Source: Rhizobium sp. 18055 (GTDB lineage: Bacteria > Pseudomonadota > Alphaproteobacteria > Rhizobiales > Rhizobiaceae). Taken from it: a DNA stretch of 64,000 bases. Position numbers and translations under genes: made by a program. Numbering within the stretch: the first letter of the stretch is position 1; each line of letters starts with the position of its first letter. Shown in pieces: positions 33,224 to 41,450 of this stretch. The DNA is taken from NCBI RefSeq assembly GCF_902706285.1, contig NZ_CACSKD010000010.1:62001-126000 (forward strand), given 5' to 3'. The notes under the pieces are model-generated. The model worked only from the letters and a program-made list of their open reading frames with translations, was not told the DNA's origin and ran no database searches.

Positions 33224-34045
33224 ATGCCCAAGATCACCACGAGGGACGGGACGAAGATTTTCTACAAGGATTGGGGCACCGGCCAGCCGATCCTGTTTTC
33301 GCATGGCTGGCCTTTGTCAGGCGACGCCTGGGAAGCGCAGATGCTGTTTTTCGGCCAGAACGGCTTTCGCGTCATCGCCCATGACCGCCGCAGCCACGGC
33401 AAGTCGTCGCAGACCTGGGACGGCAACAACATGGACCAGTATGCCGACGATCTCGCCGAACTGATCGAGCATCTCGACCTGAAGAACCTGGTGATGATCG
33501 GCCATTCCACCGGCGGCGGCGAAGTCGCCCATTATCTCGGCCGCCACGGCACCAAGCGCGTCGCCAGGGTGGTGCTGGTCGGCGCCGTCCCCCCGCTGAT
33601 GCTGAAGACCGAAGCCAACCCCGAGGGACTGCCGCTCGACGTCTTCAACGGCATCCGCAAGGGCACGGCACTCGACCGCTCGCAGTTCTTCAAGGACCTG
33701 TCGATGCCGTTCTACGGCTTCAACCGCAACAATGCCAGGATCAACGAAGGCCTGCGCGAAAGCTTCTGGCTCGCCGGCATGGCCGGCGGCATCAAGGGCG
33801 AATACGACTGCATCCATGAATTTTCCGAGGTCGATTACACCGACGACCTGCGCAAGATCGACAAGCCGACGCTGTTCATCCACGGCGACGACGACCAGAT
33901 CGTCCCCATCGTGGCGAGCGCCCACAAATCCTCGAAGATCGTCAAGGGCTCGATCCTCAAGGTCTACGAGGGCAGCAGCCACGGCCTGGCGCAGGTCGAG
34001 CCGGAACGCTTCAACGCCGACGTCCTGGCGTTCATCAAGGGGTGA
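33224..34045 (+). CDS. Alpha/beta hydrolase (non-haem chloroperoxidase-like)
   Basis: A 273-residue hydrolase of the group often called non-haem chloroperoxidases or aryl esterases. The nucleophile is Ser95 in GHSTGGGE; the acid is in HGDDDQIVP and the catalytic His in GSSHGLAQ; HGWPLSGDAW near residue 28 forms the oxyanion region. Two starts are possible, 33215 and 33224. The ribosome binding site GGAAGG ends at 33214, directly against the first ATG but 9 bases from the second, so 33224 is preferred. It is divergent from the RND efflux operon and may share its regulator. Confidence 0.87.
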   Translation: MPKITTRDGTKIFYKDWGTGQPILFSHGWPLSGDAWEAQMLFFGQNGFRVIAHDRRSHGKSSQTWDGNNMDQYADDLAELIEHLDLKNLVMIGHSTGGGEVAHYLGRHGTKRVARVVLVGAVPPLMLKTEANPEGLPLDVFNGIRKGTALDRSQFFKDLSMPFYGFNRNNARINEGLRESFWLAGMAGGIKGEYDCIHEFSEVDYTDDLRKIDKPTLFIHGDDDQIVPIVASAHKSSKIVKGSILKVYEGSSHGLAQVEPERFNADVLAFIKG

Positions 34046-34072
34046 CCCGCAACGTCACGCCGATGCACCCTT

Positions 34073-34195
34073 GGCAGATCCTCGGGACAAGGCCGAGGAT
34101 GCCGTCGATGGAGTTTAAAACGTCTTTATTTCAATTGCTTAACGGCGATAATTCCGCTTTTTTCGTCATCCTCGGGCTTGTCCCGAGGATCTGCC
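34073..34195. repeat. RIME-like palindromic intergenic repeat, copy 1
   Basis: Two 29-base arms (34073-34101 and 34167-34195) are inverted copies of each other with a single mismatch. Each arm can itself fold on ATCCTCGG/CCGAGGAT. The 65-base centre is AT-richer and contains TTTATTTCA at 34125-34133. The size and twin-palindrome layout match rhizobial intergenic mosaic elements (RIME). A related copy lies at 40377-40488 with the same TTTATTTCA at nearly the same offset. Confidence 0.75.
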
Positions 34196-34363
34196 GACAG
34201 TGCATCCGCGCGACGTGCTTGGATCTTAAACCCACCTTCGCGCATGCGTCCGCCACCGAACGGAGCGATCCCCGCCACCACAGCATTATTCGACAAGACC
34301 GCCATCCCGTTCCGGCATAGACGTCAGCGAAACGCCATCCATCCCGTCACCCCGAAAGTCCCC

Positions 34364-35047
34364 ATGCGCCCATCGCTTCCCGTCCTCCTGAGCTTCACCG
34401 CCGGCTATGTCGATACCGCCGGCTTCCTTGCGCTTGGCGGCCTGTTCACCGCCCATGTCACCGGCAATTTCGTCACCCTCGGCGCCGCCCTTGCCCACGG
34501 CACCTCGGGCATCATCGCCAAGCTCCTGGCGCTGCCGGTCTTCTGCCTGACGATCTTCGTGCTGCGCTATTTCCACAAGCTGTTCGGCCTCACCGACCAG
34601 AACGGCCTGAAAATCCTGCTCGGCTTCAAATTCCTGTTCTTCACGGCCGGCGGCATCTGCGCCATCTCGCTCGCCCCCTTCACCAATCCGGACGGTCTGC
34701 CGCTTGTAGTAACCGGCATGCTGCTGGTCATCGCGCTGGCCATCCAGAACGCCGCCCACCGGCTGCATCTGCCCTCCGCACCGCCGAGCACGATGATGAC
34801 CGGCACGACCACCCAGATCATGCTCGATCTCGGCGATCTCGCCCACGGCAGCTCGCCCGAAACCGCCGCCACCGTGCGCCCGCGGCTGGCCCGCATGGCG
34901 CTCGCGGTTGCCGCCTTCGCGCTTGGCTGCGGCTTCGGCGCCCTGCTCAATACCGTGGTCGGCGTCTGGTGCTTTGCGCTGCCGCCGCTGCTGGCGCTCG
35001 GCTCGCTCTACCTGACCTTCGAAGCCCCCGCGACGCAAACACCCTGA
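34364..35047 (+). CDS. DUF1275 (YoaK-like) membrane protein
   Basis: A 227-residue protein with six to seven hydrophobic segments and the DUF1275 signature FTAGYVDTAGFLALGGLFTAHVTGN near the N terminus. The middle contains NAAHRLHLPSAPPSTMMTGTTTQ. The family is widespread; its role is not known. The ATG at 34364 is chosen because the signature starts 10 residues later; the upstream reading frame runs into repeat DNA. Confidence 0.82.
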   Translation: MRPSLPVLLSFTAGYVDTAGFLALGGLFTAHVTGNFVTLGAALAHGTSGIIAKLLALPVFCLTIFVLRYFHKLFGLTDQNGLKILLGFKFLFFTAGGICAISLAPFTNPDGLPLVVTGMLLVIALAIQNAAHRLHLPSAPPSTMMTGTTTQIMLDLGDLAHGSSPETAATVRPRLARMALAVAAFALGCGFGALLNTVVGVWCFALPPLLALGSLYLTFEAPATQTP

Positions 35048-35133
35048 AGATAGCCACAGGATAGCGCGGGCGCGGGAATGAAAGCAGAACATCTTTTCTG
35101 GTCTTTCCGATCCGAATCACTACATTACGCGCC

Positions 35134-37659
35134 ATGAGCAACAGTTTCGACGATATGCCCTTCTTCGACGAAGAGCCGGGTGAAGCGCCGCGCAAGCAGC
35201 ACTCCCCCGCAGCGCCGGCATCAGGGGCGCCCGCACCTCGGGGCCCTGCATCCACGGGCACCGTCTCCGCAGGCCCGGTCTCCGGCGGCATCGCCGCCCG
35301 CGCCATGGCGGCCCGCGGTGGCGGCCAGCGTCCGGATTATCTCGATGGCCTCAATCCCGAGCAGACCGAAGCCGTCGAATCGCTCGAAGGCCCGGTTCTG
35401 GTGCTCGCCGGCGCCGGCACCGGCAAGACGCGGGTGCTGACCACCCGCATCGCCCATATCCTCAATACCAACCGCGCCTTCCCCTCGCAGATCCTCGCCG
35501 TCACCTTCACCAACAAGGCCGCCCGCGAGATGAAGGAACGCATTGCCGTTCTGGTCGGCGGCGCGGTCGAGGGCATGCCGTGGCTCGGCACCTTCCACTC
35601 GATCGGCGTCAAGCTGCTGCGTCGCCATGCCGAGATGGTCAACCTGCGCTCCGACTTCACCATTCTCGACACCGACGACGTCGTCCGCCTCGTCAAGCAG
35701 CTGATCCAGGCCGAAGGCCTCGACGACAAGCGCTGGCCGGCAAAACAGTTCGCCGGGATGATCGACACCTGGAAGAACAAGGGGCTCGGCCCCGCCGACA
35801 TCGCCGAAGGCGACGCACGCGCCTTTGCCAACGGCAAGGGCCGCGAGCTCTACGCCGCCTACCAGCAGCGCCTGTCGACGCTCAACGCCTGCGATTTCGG
35901 CGATCTCTTGATGCACCCGATCGCCATCTTCCGCCGGAACCCCGATCTGCTGAAGGACTATCACAGCCGCTTCCGCTATATCCTCGTCGACGAGTACCAG
36001 GATACCAACACCGCCCAGTACATGTGGCTGCGCCTGCTCGCCCAGCGCCCCAAGGGCGAGCCGCAGAACGTCTGCTGCGTCGGCGACGACGACCAGTCGA
36101 TCTATGGCTGGCGCGGCGCCGAAGTCGACAACATCCTGCGCTTCGAGAAGGATTTTCCCGGCGCCAAGGTGATCAAGCTCGAGCGCAACTACCGCTCCAC
36201 CGAACACATCCTCGGTGCCGCTGCCCACCTGATCGCCCACAATGAAGGCCGCCTCGGCAAGACCCTGTTCACCGATCGCAGCAACCCCGACGATGCCAAG
36301 GTGCAGGTCCATGCCTCCTGGGATTCGGAAGAGGAAGCCCGCGCCATCGGCGAGGAGATCGAGCAGTTGCAGCGTAGCGGCCACGCGCTGAACAACATGT
36401 CGATCCTGGTGCGCGCCTCCTTCCAGATGCGCGAGTTCGAAGACCGCTTCGTCACGCTCGGCCTCAACTACCGCGTCATCGGCGGCCCGCGCTTTTACGA
36501 GCGCCTCGAAATCCGCGATGCGATGGCCTACTTCCGCCTCGTCGCCCAGCCCGCCGACGACCTCGCCTTCGAGCGCATCGTCAACACCCCCAAGCGCGGC
36601 CTCGGCGACACCACGGTGCGCGCCCTTCACGATTACGCCCGCGCCCGCGACATCCCGATGCTGGCGGCAGCCGCCGATATCATCGAGACCGACGAGCTGA
36701 AGCCGAAGGCCCGCAAAGCGCTGTTCGACGTGATTCAATCTTTCCGCAGATGGCAGGAAAGGCTTGAAAACGCTCCACATACCGAGCTTGCCGAACAGAT
36801 TCTCGAAGAGTCCGGCTACACCGACATGTGGAAGAACGACAAGTCGGCCGACGCCCCCACCCGGCTCGACAACCTGAAGGAACTGATCCGCTCGATGGAG
36901 AGCTTCGAATCCATGCGCGGCTTCCTCGAGCACGTCTCGCTGGTCATGGATGTCGAGCAGAACGCCAACCTCGACGCCGTCTCGATCATGACGCTGCACT
37001 CGGCCAAGGGCCTTGAATTCGAAACCGTGTTTCTGCCCGGCTGGGAAGAAGGCCTGTTCCCGCACCAGCGCTCGCTCGACGAAACCGGCCGCGCCGGCCT
37101 CGAGGAAGAGCGCCGGCTCGCCTATGTCGGGCTGACACGCGCCAAGCGCCGCTGCCACATCTGGTTCGTCTCCAACCGCCGCATCCACGGCCTCTGGCAA
37201 TCGACCATCCCGTCACGCTTCCTCGACGAACTGCCGGAAGCCCATGTGGCGGTTGCCGAAGTCGAGCAGAGCTATGGTGGCTACGGCCGCGGCGGCTACG
37301 GCCAGTCGCGCTTCGACAAGGCCGAGCCCTTTACCAACAGCTATTCCACCCCTGGCTGGAAACGCGCCCAGCAAAACCGCACCGACGCCACCCGCGACAA
37401 CTGGGGCTCGCGCTCCGGCCATTCGGTCGAGCGCATTGGCTACGGCGAAAGTGGCCCGAAAACCCGCACCATCGACGGCGAACTGGTGGCCAAATCCACC
37501 GCCGCCCAGCCCTCGAAATTCAAACTCGGCGACCGCGTCTTCCACATGAAGTTCGGCAACGGCAACATCAAGGGCATCGAAGGCAACAAGCTGACGATCG
37601 ACTTCGACCAAGCCGGCGAGAAGCGCGTGCTTGATGGGTTTGTGGAGATGGTGGGCTGA
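35134..37659 (+). CDS. UvrD/PcrA-type ATP-dependent DNA helicase
   Basis: An 841-residue superfamily 1A helicase. Residues 1-68 are a Pro/Ala/Ser-rich extension not found in E. coli UvrD. The helicase motifs follow in order: Q motif LNPEQTEAV, Walker A AGAGTGKT (92-99), TFTNKAAREMKER, DEYQDTN (motif II), GDDDQSIYGWRGA (III), KLERNYRSTEHIL (IV), TLHSAKGLEFETVFLPGWEEGLFPH (V) and EERRLAYVGLTRAKRR (VI). A C-terminal tudor-like segment (KLGDRVFHMKFGNG) is present, as in PcrA. It unwinds DNA in excision and mismatch repair and removes RecA or stalled polymerase. Confidence 0.93.
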   Translation: MSNSFDDMPFFDEEPGEAPRKQHSPAAPASGAPAPRGPASTGTVSAGPVSGGIAARAMAARGGGQRPDYLDGLNPEQTEAVESLEGPVLVLAGAGTGKTRVLTTRIAHILNTNRAFPSQILAVTFTNKAAREMKERIAVLVGGAVEGMPWLGTFHSIGVKLLRRHAEMVNLRSDFTILDTDDVVRLVKQLIQAEGLDDKRWPAKQFAGMIDTWKNKGLGPADIAEGDARAFANGKGRELYAAYQQRLSTLNACDFGDLLMHPIAIFRRNPDLLKDYHSRFRYILVDEYQDTNTAQYMWLRLLAQRPKGEPQNVCCVGDDDQSIYGWRGAEVDNILRFEKDFPGAKVIKLERNYRSTEHILGAAAHLIAHNEGRLGKTLFTDRSNPDDAKVQVHASWDSEEEARAIGEEIEQLQRSGHALNNMSILVRASFQMREFEDRFVTLGLNYRVIGGPRFYERLEIRDAMAYFRLVAQPADDLAFERIVNTPKRGLGDTTVRALHDYARARDIPMLAAAADIIETDELKPKARKALFDVIQSFRRWQERLENAPHTELAEQILEESGYTDMWKNDKSADAPTRLDNLKELIRSMESFESMRGFLEHVSLVMDVEQNANLDAVSIMTLHSAKGLEFETVFLPGWEEGLFPHQRSLDETGRAGLEEERRLAYVGLTRAKRRCHIWFVSNRRIHGLWQSTIPSRFLDELPEAHVAVAEVEQSYGGYGRGGYGQSRFDKAEPFTNSYSTPGWKRAQQNRTDATRDNWGSRSGHSVERIGYGESGPKTRTIDGELVAKSTAAQPSKFKLGDRVFHMKFGNGNIKGIEGNKLTIDFDQAGEKRVLDGFVEMVG

Positions 37660-37773
37660 TAAGAGGCGGCGGCTCCAAGCCGCTGTCACCCCTTCGTGAC
37701 TTCGCATCAAGGCCTACCTGCCGCATACTCCCTTTGCCCGCACCATAAACACGGGCCCAAATAAGAGGATGCC

Positions 37774-37875
37774 ATGAAACGCTACTCGCTACCCCTGATC
37801 GCAATGTCCCTTGCGCTGGCCGTCGCGGGTAACCCCGCGATCGCGCTCGCTTGTAACAAGATCATCGGGACGTGA
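37774..37875 (+). CDS. Short lipoprotein-like ORF, possibly a truncated entericidin
   Basis: A 33-codon frame begins at an ATG preceded by AAGAGG. It encodes a signal-peptide-like segment with a lipobox (IALAC, cysteine at residue 27) followed by only six residues (NKIIGT). Entericidins are small lipoproteins with a similar start (Cys-Asn-x-Ile/Val) but 15-20 further residues. Here the frame stops just where the DNA becomes AT-rich, so the gene may have been cut by whatever brought in the next region. It may be non-functional. Confidence 0.4.
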   Translation: MKRYSLPLIAMSLALAVAGNPAIALACNKIIGT

Positions 37876-37892
37876 TCAGCTGAATGAATAAG

Positions 37893-37916
37893 ATGAGCGG
37901 GTACGAGCCCGCTCAT
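37893..37916. terminator. Terminator-like hairpin
   Basis: ATGAGCGGG (37893-37901) and CCCGCTCAT (37908-37916) form a perfect 9-base stem around TACGAG, followed by TTCT. It could end transcripts from the helicase or the small lipoprotein-like ORF before the AT-rich gene. Confidence 0.55.
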
Positions 37917-37963
37917 TTCTGAGAGACAAGATTTTGGCTATCCTTGAAGTAGCTCCTCTTGTG

Positions 37964-38022
37964 AAGGCCTCAAATATAAAATACTCGTTTTAGTAGAATC
38001 AAGACGAGGGATGTGAGGCCTT
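37964..38022. promoter_or_regulatory. Inverted repeat enclosing promoter region and covering the start of the AT-rich gene
   Basis: AAGGCCTCA (37964-37972) and TGAGGCCTT (38014-38022) are perfect 9-base inverted copies 41 bases apart. The DNA between is AT-rich and could hold a promoter. The second arm covers the GAGG ribosome binding site and the first two bases of the TTG start codon of the 287-residue gene, so the repeat may be an operator or a translation-blocking hairpin. Confidence 0.5.
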
Positions 38023-38884
38023 GGAGTTTACTTTATCATTTGAAGGCAGCGTCGCAGATCAGCACTTGCTTGATTTTTATGACGCAGCAACCGCATTGTC
38101 CGCATTTCAGCGATCTCTAGCGCTAACCGCACACCTCGTTCTTAATGGCGAAATAATAACTCAAGCTCCTGCGCTCAAGGGAGCGCAGATACTATCTTAT
38201 CCAATAGAACAAGGCAGCTGGAAATCCGTTGCAGTTGTTACGGGAACCCTTTTGCTATCGGGCGCTGTAGCGTCGAAAGACTCGGTCCTTGGAAACATAT
38301 TCACGTCTGCCTATGACTATATAATCAGCGAATCTTTGGGTTTTCACGTTGATTTCGATAAGACTTTGGGAGAGCAGATTGAAGAGTCACGGCGGCAAAG
38401 CGACATGGTGCCCAAGGGCCTTGATGAAGGAAAATTTCAGGCATTAGTCGAGAAAACAGAGAACTCGATTAAAGAGCTTCATCGTCCGATCAGCCACTCC
38501 GGCACCGCTACAACTGCGGAAATCGGGCGGAGCAGCACCGGGAGAATTTTTCGCAAGACCGGCCCGACATTAGACATCGATACTTTCGAATACATCAATG
38601 TTACGAAACTTTCCGACCGGGCAAAATTCGTTATCGGCAAAGTATCTAGTTATAATTCGAATACTTACAAAGGACGGATATATGTTGAGTCAGATGGGCG
38701 ACCAATACCGTTCACACTAGCGGAAACGACCAGAGATGCGCGAAGCGTCACCAAAATAGTTAGAAGCCTCTCCTCCAATGCCATCAACCGCTTCGACGTG
38801 GGCGCGGACATCGAGTTCGATGCCTTGACTTACGAAAGCAAGAATGGGCGCTTGAAAGGCTATCTAGTGACCAACATCAGATGA
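38021..38884 (+). CDS. Unrecognised AT-rich orphan protein (resembles DUF7946)
   Basis: A 287-residue protein of unknown function. From memory it resembles an uncharacterised family (DUF7946) with the N-terminal pattern FEGSVADQHLLDFYDAATAL-FQRSLALTAHLVLNGEIITQAP. A moderately hydrophobic stretch (about residues 73-90, VVTGTLLLSGAVAS) might touch a membrane. The middle holds a predicted helix rich in Glu/Lys and the end is strand-rich (GRIYVESDGRPIPFTLAE). Its base and codon use (visibly under 50 percent GC, with ATA, TTA and AGA codons) differs sharply from all neighbours, indicating horizontal transfer. The start is a TTG with GAGG close by. It ends 6 bases before the stop of the convergent membrane protein. 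Confidence 0.6.
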   Translation: MEFTLSFEGSVADQHLLDFYDAATALSAFQRSLALTAHLVLNGEIITQAPALKGAQILSYPIEQGSWKSVAVVTGTLLLSGAVASKDSVLGNIFTSAYDYIISESLGFHVDFDKTLGEQIEESRRQSDMVPKGLDEGKFQALVEKTENSIKELHRPISHSGTATTAEIGRSSTGRIFRKTGPTLDIDTFEYINVTKLSDRAKFVIGKVSSYNSNTYKGRIYVESDGRPIPFTLAETTRDARSVTKIVRSLSSNAINRFDVGADIEFDALTYESKNGRLKGYLVTNIR

Positions 38885-38889
38885 TCCCC

Positions 38890-39237
38890 TCACCCCAACA
38901 TCGGCATCTGCCCCAACCCGAAGATATCATTCACCAGCGCCAGCCCGATCCCGGCCGCCACCACACCGAGCCCGATCAGGAACTGCCGCCGCGCCCGGTC
39001 GTATTTCGCAGCCTCCAGCGAATCCCGGGCCAGCAGATCGGCAAACACCTTCACCTGGATGCCGATGCCCGCCACCAGCAGCAGCATCGGCAGGATGTCG
39101 ATCCGGCTCCAGTCGTTCGGATTGGAAACCCAGTGGCTGACGAAGTTCAGCGAGAAGCCGAGGATGATGCCGGCGGCGGTCAGCGAGCCGTTGCGGAAGG
39201 TGGAATCGATCTTTTCCTCGGGGCCGGGCTTTGGCAT
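38890..39237 (-). CDS. Small conserved-looking membrane protein
   Basis: A 115-residue protein with three to four likely membrane helices: about residues 18-35 (GSLTAAGIILGFSLNFVSHW), 48-66 (DILPMLLLVAGIGIQVKVFADLL) and 86-105 (FLIGLGVVAAGIGLALVNDIFG). The N terminus is charged (PGPEEKIDS). Base composition is that of the host chromosome, unlike the convergent gene it nearly touches. I do not recognise a family. The frame is clean with normal codon use, so it is likely real. Confidence 0.65.
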   Translation of the reverse strand: MPKPGPEEKIDSTFRNGSLTAAGIILGFSLNFVSHWVSNPNDWSRIDILPMLLLVAGIGIQVKVFADLLARDSLEAAKYDRARRQFLIGLGVVAAGIGLALVNDIFGLGQMPMLG

Positions 39238-39514
39238 GGCGGTCGCTTTCAGCTGATCTCATCTGATGCTTGGAGGAAGGCAGAAATCGGTGATAACGGC
39301 AAGAGCCATCGAAGATTACAAAACCTTCATTTGAAAATCATGTTTTGACCTTGCCAGTCCTCCGCCCGCACGTTAGGTACTGCTCACATCTGCCGCGCCA
39401 GCTGCGCCGCACGTAAGCGTTAACGTCAATCAACGCGCTGATCGAACCCGAACCGGGGTGCGAGCGGCGCGGCGTGCCTGCGTCATACGCATTCCGGCTC
39501 CATTGAAGGAACCG

Positions 39515-40342
39515 ATGATGACGGTCAACACCGCCCCCGCCGAGACAGAAAAGCGCCACCTGATCGAACGCGTCCGCCATGAGCTGAAGCGCCGCCTTCT
39601 CACCGTCCGCCGCGTCGAATACGTCACGCCGCAGATGCTGCGCGTCACGCTCGAAGGCGCCGATCTCGACGGCTTCGTCAGCCTTGGCCATGACGATCAC
39701 GTCAAGGTTCTGGTGCCGCGCCCCGGCGAAGACCCCGCCTTTCCCGAAATCGGCCCGGACGGCAAGCCGATGATCGACCCTGCGAACCGCCCGCCCATGC
39801 GCGACTACACCCCGCGCCGCTATGATGCCTTGACCGGCGAGCTCGATATCGATTTTGCCCTGCACGAAGCCGGCCCCGCCACCGAATGGGCGGTCAACGC
39901 CAAGGTCGGCGACAGGCTCGGCCTCGGCGGCCCGCGCGGCTCCTTCGTCGTCGCCACCGATTTCGACTGGTACCTGCTCGCCGGCGATGAGACGGCACTC
40001 CCCGCCATCGGCCGCCGTCTGGAGGAACTGCCTGAGACCGCCAAGGCGCTCGTCGTCGTCGAAGTCTCGGGTCCCGAGGAAGAGCAGATTTTCACCAGCA
40101 GGGCCGACGTCTCGACCGTCTGGCTGCACCGCGGCACGGCACCTGCCGGCACCACCGACAGCCTCGAACAGCTGCTGCGCGACATCACGCTTCCATCGGG
40201 CGACGGCTATGTCTGGATTGCCTGCGAAACCCTGCTCGCCAAGCGCCTTCGCGCCGTCATGGTCGATGAACGCCACTGGATCAAGGCCGCCGGCTACTGG
40301 AAGCGCGGCCAGGCCGATTTCCACGAGACTCACGGCGATTGA
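39515..40342 (+). CDS. Siderophore-interacting protein (FAD-dependent ferric reductase)
   Basis: A 275-residue flavoprotein of the ViuB/YqjH type, which releases iron from ferric siderophores by reduction. The FAD-binding motif is RDYTPRRYD (residues about 94-102), with GGPRGSFV near 146 for the flavin diphosphate. The NAD(P)H half includes YLLAGDETALPAIGRRLEELP, and the end includes GYWKRGQADFHE. ATGs at 39515 and 39518 are adjacent; GAAGGA at 39505-39510 fits either. No siderophore transport gene or Fur box was recognised nearby. A RIME-like repeat follows. Confidence 0.88.
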   Translation: MMTVNTAPAETEKRHLIERVRHELKRRLLTVRRVEYVTPQMLRVTLEGADLDGFVSLGHDDHVKVLVPRPGEDPAFPEIGPDGKPMIDPANRPPMRDYTPRRYDALTGELDIDFALHEAGPATEWAVNAKVGDRLGLGGPRGSFVVATDFDWYLLAGDETALPAIGRRLEELPETAKALVVVEVSGPEEEQIFTSRADVSTVWLHRGTAPAGTTDSLEQLLRDITLPSGDGYVWIACETLLAKRLRAVMVDERHWIKAAGYWKRGQADFHETHGD

Positions 40343-40376
40343 GCTGCAAACATCCGCAATGAAGTAACGCGATCAA

Positions 40377-40488
40377 ATCCTCGGCGCAACGCCGAGGATA
40401 GCGTCCGCGAACGGAAATCCTATTTATTTCAGAAGGTTGCCCGGAAAGAAAAACTCCCGGGCGCTGTCCTCGGCCGTGTGCCGGGGAC
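40377..40488. repeat. RIME-like palindromic intergenic repeat, copy 2
   Basis: The element begins with a perfect 10-base hairpin (ATCCTCGGCG 40377-40386, CGCCGAGGAT 40390-40399) and ends with a 9-base hairpin (40466-40474 with 40480-40488, one G-T pair). The centre contains TTTATTTCA (40423-40431), 24 bases from the first hairpin; the corresponding offset in copy 1 (34073-34195) is 25. Shared layout and core show one repeat family. Confidence 0.7.
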
Positions 40489-40710
40489 CTGCCGTGCCAA
40501 CGAGACTGCGAAAAGTCCAGGTCGCAAGACAACTGCGAATCGAGGCAGGCAAAGGGATAAACGAAACGTTAACCAGTTTCGGTTGTGTCGGTCAATGGCT
40601 CGAAATTGATCACAACTTTCCTGTTTTGACGCCGGCCGCAAATCATCTTAGCCCATTTGCAACCGCCCATGAAAGGCGGCTTTCACGATGAACTCGCAAA
40701 GGAGCTTCAA

Positions 40711-41223
40711 GTGACCAGTGTTTCTTCCCTGGGCAGCAGCAGCGCGTCCCAGTATATTTCCAGCCTCGACAAGAATGGCGATGGCGTCGTATCGGCCGAT
40801 GAACTCGCCGCCGCCAACACCAGTTCCACATCGACCACCTCGACAACCAAATCCTCGACCGCGACCACGGGCAGCGACAGCGCAAGCGTTACCCAGAAGA
40901 TCGCCGCCGATATTGCCTCGTTGATGCTGCAGTTGCAGCAGCAATCGAGCAGCGACGACAGCTCCGGCGATGACGGCAGCTCGGACGGCAACAGCCCCAA
41001 GGGTATCCTTGCCCTGATGGACTCCAATAGTGACGGCAAGCTGACGACAAGCGAGCTGCTCTCCGCCGATCCGTCGGCGATTGCAAAAAGTGCCGGCAGC
41101 AGCGACGATTCCGTGCTGACGCAGGTACTGACCGACATGCAGACCGCCGTCCGCGCCTACCAGACCACCTACGGCGCATCGCCGGCAGCCGATACCGCCA
41201 GCGACGAACCGCAGACCCTCTGA
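40711..41223 (+). CDS. EF-hand calcium-binding protein with Ser/Thr-rich spacer
   Basis: A 170-residue protein with two canonical EF-hand loops, DKNGDGVVSADE (residues 20-31) and DSNSDGKLTTSE (104-115). They are separated by a long low-complexity stretch rich in Ser, Thr and Asp, with a possible helix (KIAADIASLMLQLQQQ). A probable role is calcium binding or signalling; no signal peptide is seen. The start is a GTG at 40711 because AAAGGAG lies at the ideal distance of 6 bases; an upstream ATG at 40657 would place that site inside the gene. Confidence 0.75.
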   Translation: MTSVSSLGSSSASQYISSLDKNGDGVVSADELAAANTSSTSTTSTTKSSTATTGSDSASVTQKIAADIASLMLQLQQQSSSDDSSGDDGSSDGNSPKGILALMDSNSDGKLTTSELLSADPSAIAKSAGSSDDSVLTQVLTDMQTAVRAYQTTYGASPAADTASDEPQTL

Positions 41224-41450
41224 TTGGCCTGCAGCAAGGCTCCGCCGGGGGAGCCGAAGCAGCCGAATTACGTGGCACCGCCGACCGTGTTCGGGGAAGC
41301 GGATCCAGTATCTTCAAGCAATGACCGCAGCGCACGCGCCCATGACGCAGTGTCGCAGCCGGCCTGAAACAGGGCCAGACGCGGTTGCAACCAGCGCCAA
41401 AACACCGCAAAACCGAACCTCGGCGATCATGACGAAGGAATCGGTATTTC

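Noticed and set aside
35048..35133. SOS (LexA) box before the UvrD/PcrA gene
   Set aside because: A GAAC near 35090 has no matching second half at the spacing known for alphaproteobacterial LexA sites.
41238..41255. Hairpin after the EF-hand gene (GGCTCC/GGAGCC) as a terminator
   Set aside because: Only six pairs and no T-run; too weak to list as a terminator.
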